A stretch of 9,123 nt of DNA from Paracoccaceae bacterium (lineage in GTDB: Bacteria > Pseudomonadota > Alphaproteobacteria > Rhodobacterales > Rhodobacteraceae): NCBI GenBank assembly GCA_007120685.1, contig SKNG01000070.1, positions 1 through 9,123 on the forward strand, in the 5' to 3' direction. The translations under genes were made by a program, and so were the position numbers. Every line of letters starts with the position of its first letter. Position 1 is the first letter of the stretch. The notes beneath the pieces were generated by a model. It was not told the origin of the DNA. It made no database searches and saw only the letters and a list, made by a program, of their open reading frames with translations. Shown here piece by piece: positions 5,895 to 9,123 of the stretch.

Positions 5895-6986
5895 ATGCTT
5901 GACGCTCAGCCCGCCCGCTGCCCCATCGCCCATGACAAGCCCGGCCAGGGCCGGCTTGCGCATGCGCCTGCCGACCACCCGCCGGTGCCACAGACGAAAA
6001 CCGGCGTGCTGATCGCCAACCTGGGCACGCCGGACAATTACGACTACTGGTCGATGCGGCGTTATCTGAACGAATTCCTGTCCGACAAGCGGGTGATCGA
6101 CTATCCGTCCTGGAAGTGGCAGCCGCTGCTGCAACTCATCATCCTGTCCAAGCGGCCCTTCACCTCGGGCGCCAACTACCGCTCGATCTGGAACCACGAC
6201 AAGGGCGAAAGCCCGCTGATGACCATCACCAAGGATCAGACCGCCGGGATCGCGGCGCGGATGCAGGCACGGTTCGGCGGTGATGTGGTGGTCGATTTCT
6301 GCATGCGCTACGGCAACCCCTCGACCCGTTCGAAGGTGCGCGCGCTGGTCGAACAGGGCTGCGAACGGATCCTGTTCTTCCCGCTCTACCCGCAATATGC
6401 CGGCGCCACCACGGCCACGGCGAATGACCAGTTCTTCCGCGCGCTGATGGCAGAGAAATGGCAGCCCTCGGTGCGAACCGTGCCGGCCTATTTCGACCAT
6501 CCGCTTTATATCGAGGCGCTGGCGCAATCGGTGGAAAGCGCCTGGGCGGCGGCCGAGGAGAAACCGGAGGTGCTGGTCGCATCCTATCACGGCATGCCGC
6601 AGCGCTATCTGCGCGAGGGCGATCCCTATCATTGCCAATGCGCCAAGACCACGCGGCTGTTGCGCGAGCGGCTGGGCTGGGCCGAGGACAAGGTGCAGAC
6701 CACCTTCCAGTCGGTCTTCGGGTCAGAGGAGTGGCTGCGACCCTACACGGTGGAGCATGTGGCGCGGCTGGCCGAATCGGGGGTGAAGCGGCTGGCGGTG
6801 GTGGCGCCGGCCTTTTCGGCGGATTGCATCGAGACGCTGGAAGAGATCAACGAGGAGATCCGCGAAAGCTTCGAGGAAGCCGGCGGCGAGCAGTTCACCT
6901 ATATTCCCTGCCTGAACGACGACGCGGCGCATGTCGACGCGCTATGCGCGATCATCGAGGACAACCTGAAGGGTTGGACCGGCTGA
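5895..6986 (+). CDS. hemH: ferrochelatase
   Basis: Ferrochelatase inserts ferrous iron into protoporphyrin IX, the last step of haem synthesis, at the cytoplasmic membrane face. The protein has 363 residues from ATG 5895, set by AAAGGA (5881-5886) eight bases upstream; an in-frame GTG at 5865 has no such site. Key segments are TGVLIANLGTPDNYDYWSMRRYL near the N-terminus, SYHGMPQRY with catalytic His232, FGSEEWLRPYT, and APAFSADCIETLEEI with catalytic Glu313. About 34 poorly conserved residues precede the core, as is common in Rhodobacterales. Cysteines are clustered at 247 and 249 (YHCQCAKT) with another at 311. Some bacterial ferrochelatases carry a [2Fe-2S] cluster, but I cannot tell whether this one does. 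It is followed by a strong terminator at 7055-7086. Confidence 0.97.
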   Translation: MLDAQPARCPIAHDKPGQGRLAHAPADHPPVPQTKTGVLIANLGTPDNYDYWSMRRYLNEFLSDKRVIDYPSWKWQPLLQLIILSKRPFTSGANYRSIWNHDKGESPLMTITKDQTAGIAARMQARFGGDVVVDFCMRYGNPSTRSKVRALVEQGCERILFFPLYPQYAGATTATANDQFFRALMAEKWQPSVRTVPAYFDHPLYIEALAQSVESAWAAAEEKPEVLVASYHGMPQRYLREGDPYHCQCAKTTRLLRERLGWAEDKVQTTFQSVFGSEEWLRPYTVEHVARLAESGVKRLAVVAPAFSADCIETLEEINEEIRESFEEAGGEQFTYIPCLNDDAAHVDALCAIIEDNLKGWTG

Positions 6987-7054
6987 CAGTCCGGAACCGG
7001 GACCCGGCGCCTCTGATCCGGGCGCTACCGGGCATGCGGCGCGGAAAGACGAAA

Positions 7055-7086
7055 AAGGCGGGGTGAAGCATGCTTCACCCCGCCTT
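7055..7086. terminator. bidirectional intrinsic terminator (32-nt perfect palindrome)
   Basis: Positions 7055-7070 are perfectly complementary to 7071-7086, giving a GC-rich 16-pair inverted repeat (realistically 13-14 pairs with a GCATGC centre). On the minus strand it is followed by a TTTTT run (from AAAAA at 7052-7056). On the plus strand the following sequence is the weaker CTTCTTCGTTTC. It sits 68 nt after the hemH stop and 24 nt after the stop of the facing small gene, so it should end both transcripts. Confidence 0.88.
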
Positions 7087-7101
7087 CTTCGTTTCAAAGC
7101 C

Positions 7102-7126
7102 GCAGCGCGATCAGCGCAGCGCGATC
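7102..7126. repeat. short tandem repeat across the stop codon of the small membrane protein gene
   Basis: GCAGCGCGATC occurs at 7102-7112 and again at 7116-7126, a period of 14 nt. The stop codon of the small gene (7111-7113) lies between the copies. The 14-nt period is not a multiple of three, so the duplication shifts the frame at the C-terminus. Confidence 0.7.
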
Positions 7127-7287
7127 GCCAGGCCGACCAGCAGCAGGATCGGGATGATGATCCCACCCATCGACGAGGTCGAGTGCTCGACGATCACTTC
7201 CGGCTCGATGACCGGCTCGATGATGGTGCCGGCCATGGCGGCCGAACCAGCAACGGCGATCAGGGCAGCGAGTGCAAGTTTCTTCAT
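7111..7287 (-). CDS. small exported or membrane protein with acidic Ile/Glu/Pro segment
   Basis: This 58-residue protein has no function I can assign. Residues 1-19 are a clear Sec-type signal sequence: two lysines, a hydrophobic core, and an AMA|G cleavage site. Then comes a short acidic, Ile/Pro-rich segment with two near-repeats (IIEP, VIEP) and Glu24, 28, 30 and 34. A Ser/Gly hinge (STSSMGG, 36-42) leads to a hydrophobic helix (about 43-57) ending in a single Arg58. If processed, the mature peptide is about 39 residues with one C-terminal membrane helix. If not processed, it is a two-helix hairpin with an acidic periplasmic loop. The ATG at 7287 is fixed by TGGAGG (7298-7293) five bases upstream; 18 further upstream in-frame codons have no ribosome site. 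It is convergent with hemH and shares its terminator. I recall similar miniproteins in Rhodobacterales but no named family. Confidence 0.8.
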   Translation of the reverse strand: MKKLALAALIAVAGSAAMAGTIIEPVIEPEVIVEHSTSSMGGIIIPILLLVGLAIALR

Positions 7288-7319
7288 GTTAACCTCCAGA
7301 TATCCGTGTGGCATCATTT

Positions 7320-7348
7320 CAAGACGATGACACACCCCCAAGACGATG
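7320..7348. repeat. direct repeat CAAGACGATG, two copies 19 nt apart
   Basis: CAAGACGATG occurs at 7320-7329 and 7339-7348, start to start 19 nt. Both copies lie between the candidate -35 and the start codon of the small membrane protein, in its 5' untranslated or promoter region. The spacing is close to two helical turns, so a regulator binding one face of DNA is conceivable. Confidence 0.6.
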
Positions 7349-7367
7349 CCTCGTCACGTCCTGAAAG

Positions 7368-7397
7368 CATCTTGGCGGCAGAAATGCAACGGGTCAA
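7368..7397 (-). promoter_or_regulatory. weak candidate promoter for the small membrane protein gene
   Basis: Reading leftward, TTGACC (7397-7392) is followed 18 nt later by AAGATG (7373-7368). The -35 is good and the -10 is poor. It would give an untranslated leader of about 70-75 nt containing both CAAGACGATG repeats. Confidence 0.25.
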
Positions 7398-7626
7398 GTA
7401 ACCTGCGGGTCGTGGTTCGTCGTGCATGTCGTCATATTGGCAACACCTGACGGCCGGAATCCGACCCTTTTGCCGATCGCCGCGGCATCTCCCACCGTAG
7501 CATTGTCGTCCGGTCTGCCACAACCGACGGGTGTGCGGAGCGCAGGTAGGGGCGGCGCCTGGCGGGTTGGGTTTGTGTTTCCGACGAACAGGCGCTAAAG
7601 GCATGGCTGCAACATCGGATACTGCC

Positions 7627-8169
7627 ATGAACACGCCACATCTGACCGCCTATGCCGCGCTTGCCCTGCTGGCTGCCTGCCAGGCGCCGACCTCTGCCAC
7701 CCGGATGGGGCCGGATGGGCGGCCCTTGCCGGTTATCTACCGCATCGGGCCGAATGACGGGCCGCGGATCCGGGCCAGGATGCGTGACGGGATCAATTCG
7801 GTGCGGGCGCGGCGCGGCCTTGCCGCGGTCGAACTGAACAACGATCTGACCTCGGCCGCCGCCACCCATGCGCGCGACATGTCGCGCCAGGCGCGGCCCT
7901 GGCATTTCGGCTCTGACGGCTCCACCCCAATCGAGCGGGTGACGCGGGTCGGCTACCGCGGGCAATTCCTGGGCGAGCTGATTTCCGAGACCTTCGAGAC
8001 CGAGCTGGAAACGCTGACCGTCTGGCTGGAAAACCCCGAAACCCGCGGCGTGCTGCTGGACCCGCGCATGCGCGAGATCGGTTTCGCCTGGCATCAGGAT
8101 GACAACGGCAAGCTGTGGTGGACCCTGACCACCGGCGCGCCCCGGGCGACGACACAGGCGCTGGGCTGA
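7627..8169 (+). CDS. CAP/SCP-domain lipoprotein
   Basis: This 180-residue protein begins with a short hydrophobic signal ending in the lipobox LAAC, so Cys18 should be lipidated. Gln at +2 predicts transport to the outer membrane. After a linker (19-45), residues about 48-172 look like a bacterial CAP (SCP/PR-1-like) domain: INSVRARRGLAAVELNNDLTSAAATHARDMS (56-86), a WHFGSDGSTPIERV segment (92-105), LGELIS (115-120) and REIGFAWHQDDNGKLWWTLTTG (149-170). Family His and Glu positions seem to be met by His93 and Glu117. The second histidine, normally in an SPGHR-like motif, is absent; the equivalent reads WLENPETRG (133-141). The domain's biochemical role in bacteria is largely unknown. ATG 7627 places the lipobox correctly, but only a weak CGGA lies upstream. 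ATG 7603 would add eight residues. The n-region has no Lys/Arg, which is unusual. Confidence 0.82.
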   Translation: MNTPHLTAYAALALLAACQAPTSATRMGPDGRPLPVIYRIGPNDGPRIRARMRDGINSVRARRGLAAVELNNDLTSAAATHARDMSRQARPWHFGSDGSTPIERVTRVGYRGQFLGELISETFETELETLTVWLENPETRGVLLDPRMREIGFAWHQDDNGKLWWTLTTGAPRATTQALG

Positions 8170-8209
8170 CCTTGCGCTGAACGGCCTCCGTGCTGACCCG
8201 GGACCGCCC

Positions 8210-8234
8210 GCGCCGGACTGCCCGGTGCCGGCGC
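8210..8234. terminator. GC-rich hairpin between convergent CAP and puuD genes
   Basis: GCGCCGG (8210-8216) pairs perfectly with CCGGCGC (8228-8234) across an 11-nt loop, in the 118-nt gap between facing 3' ends. No T-run follows on either strand, so it is a weak or factor-assisted terminator candidate. Confidence 0.3.
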
Positions 8235-8287
8235 CTTACTCCATCGCGGCCGGGAAAGGCAGAACCGTCCACACCTGTCGACCCGGC

Positions 8288-9094
8288 TCAGCCCGCCCGC
8301 GCGCGCTGTGGCGCCATGCTCGCCGGCTCTGCGCGCGATCCCTGCCGCCGGGCGGCGAAAGCATGCACCGCCGCGCCAAAGGCCCTGAACAGCGGGCGCG
8401 AGACCGGGTCACTGGCCGCACGCCATTCTGGGTGCCATTGCACCCCCAGCGCGAAACCCGGCGCATCGCGCACATAGATCGCCTCGGGCGTGCCGTCGCG
8501 CGCATGGCCATCGATCACCACCTGCGCGCCCGGAGTGCGGATGCCCTGGCCATGCAGCGTGTTGGTCATCACCTCCTGCGCGCCCATGAGCCGGTGGAAC
8601 ACGCCGCCCTCGGCAAACTGCACCACATGGCGCAGGGCGAATTTCTCTTCCAGCGATCCATCTGGTGGCATGCGGTGGTTCATCCGTCCCGGCATGTCCC
8701 GGATCTCGGGTTCCAGCGTGCCGCCCAAGGCCACGTTAATTTCCTGAAACCCGCGGCAGATGCCCAGGAGCGGCTGACCGCGCTCCACGCAGGCGCGCAC
8801 CAGCGGCAGGGCCACGGCATCGCGGCTGCGGTCGAAGGCGCCATGGGCGGGGGTCTCGGCCTCGCCATATTCCTCGGGGTGGACATTGGGCCGCCCGCCG
8901 GTCAGCAGGATGCCGTCGCAGACCGTCAGCAATTCCTCGACCGTCACATAGCGCGGGTCGGTCGGGATAAGCAGCGGCAGGCAATCGGCGACTTCTGCCA
9001 CCGCCTCGCTGTTCATCGTGCCGCCGGCATGGGTCGGATACTGGTCGTTCACCAGATAGCTGTTGCCGATGATGCCGACGACGGGCCGACGCAT
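8288..9094 (-). CDS. puuD: gamma-glutamyl-gamma-aminobutyrate hydrolase family protein (class I glutamine amidotransferase-like, peptidase C26)
   Basis: This 268-residue cytosolic enzyme is of the PuuD type, which cleaves gamma-glutamyl-GABA to glutamate and GABA in the gamma-glutamylated putrescine pathway. The nucleophile elbow is LLGICRGFQEINVALGG with Cys113. The catalytic His221 and Glu223 are in GVQWHPEW. The LLTGG-PNVHPEEYGE segment (63-78) and the TNTLHGQGI stretch (177-185) are typical of this family and separate it from CTP or GMP synthase domains. The last ~18 residues are a non-conserved basic tail. The start ATG at 9094 has a strong AGGAGG (9106-9101) six bases upstream. A TGA on the minus strand at 9115-9113 could be the stop of an upstream gene in the same operon, possibly a glutamine-synthetase-like puuA, but that gene is off the window. 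Gamma-Glu-GABA as substrate is inferred from family; related hydrolases act on other gamma-glutamyl compounds. Confidence 0.9.
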   Translation of the reverse strand: MRRPVVGIIGNSYLVNDQYPTHAGGTMNSEAVAEVADCLPLLIPTDPRYVTVEELLTVCDGILLTGGRPNVHPEEYGEAETPAHGAFDRSRDAVALPLVRACVERGQPLLGICRGFQEINVALGGTLEPEIRDMPGRMNHRMPPDGSLEEKFALRHVVQFAEGGVFHRLMGAQEVMTNTLHGQGIRTPGAQVVIDGHARDGTPEAIYVRDAPGFALGVQWHPEWRAASDPVSRPLFRAFGAAVHAFAARRQGSRAEPASMAPQRARAG

Positions 9095-9123
9095 GATGAT
9101 CCTCCTGCCGGGTCAGCCTTGAA

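Larger units (their letters stand above)
7288..7626. other. 339-nt intergenic region between divergent miniprotein and CAP lipoprotein genes
   Basis: No credible gene lies here. Open frames crossing it are cysteine/arginine-rich and have no start signals. It must hold the promoters of both divergent genes. On the minus side I see a TTGACC-like -35 and two direct repeats, listed separately. On the plus side I found no convincing -35/-10 pair for the lipoprotein gene. I see no tRNA-like fold, and no obvious riboswitch motif or small RNA. Confidence 0.6.

Noticed and set aside
7531..7626. N-terminal extension of the CAP lipoprotein from the ATG at 7531
   Set aside because: It would bury the signal sequence and lipobox 32 residues into the protein, and it has no ribosome site.
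7314..7634. 106-codon minus-strand frame across the intergenic region
   Set aside because: It is cysteine- and arginine-rich with no ribosome site and no hydrophobic or domain pattern, and it overlaps the likely control region.
1..9123. Mobile elements, CRISPR arrays, tRNA/rRNA genes, phage or defence systems
   Set aside because: No transposase or integrase motifs, no regularly spaced repeats, no tRNA-like folds and no composition break were seen. The gene order looks like stable chromosome.

Overview
The window is ordinary high-GC chromosomal DNA, roughly two-thirds G+C by eye, with strong G/C third-position codon bias. The protein sequences point to an alphaproteobacterium of the Rhodobacterales, in the Rhodobacter/Paracoccus/Roseobacter neighbourhood. 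The evidence for this is the form of the ferrochelatase N-terminus, the glutaredoxin/nitrilase/ComF/NDUFAF5-like neighbourhood, and TTGAC-type promoters. I see no IS element, phage gene, tRNA, rRNA, CRISPR array or integration scar. Placement in this order is inferred from remembered family resemblance, not from a search.

Layout, left to right. (1) 12-194 (+) is a small four-cysteine DUF2256 protein, followed by 263-2416 (+), a complete malate synthase G (glcB). (2) 2473-4910 (-) is a leftward block: comF (4910-4155), then after about 100 nt glutaredoxin grxC (4047-3769), a Nit-type carbon-nitrogen hydrolase (3782-2922) and a MarR regulator (2925-2473). The last three overlap or nearly touch, so they form a translationally coupled set running convergently into glcB. 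(3) 4968-5843 (+) diverges from comF and encodes an NDUFAF5-like class I methyltransferase-fold protein. It is followed closely by hemH (5895-6986, +), which has its own promoter at the end of the preceding gene. (4) A 32-nt perfect palindrome (7055-7086) is a bidirectional terminator between hemH and a 58-residue exported or membrane miniprotein (7287-7111, -). (5) A 339-nt non-coding stretch carries two direct repeats. After it come a CAP/SCP-domain lipoprotein (7627-8169, +) and, convergent with it, a PuuD-like gamma-glutamyl hydrolase (9094-8288, -).

Functional themes. Malate synthase G condenses glyoxylate with acetyl-CoA. GrxC uses glutathione, and Nit-type amidases remove damaged (deaminated) glutathione, so the grxC-nit pair makes a plausible glutathione-maintenance unit with a MarR regulator attached. 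HemH makes haem and the NDUFAF5-like protein probably helps mature respiratory complex I, so both feed the respiratory chain. PuuD belongs to putrescine catabolism, and its partner genes probably lie beyond the right edge.

I did not find a convincing new multi-gene system. The most interesting points are the tiny membrane protein facing hemH, the NDUFAF5-like protein with an eroded SAM-binding loop, the CAP lipoprotein lacking its second histidine, and a 19-nt-spaced direct repeat upstream of the miniprotein.
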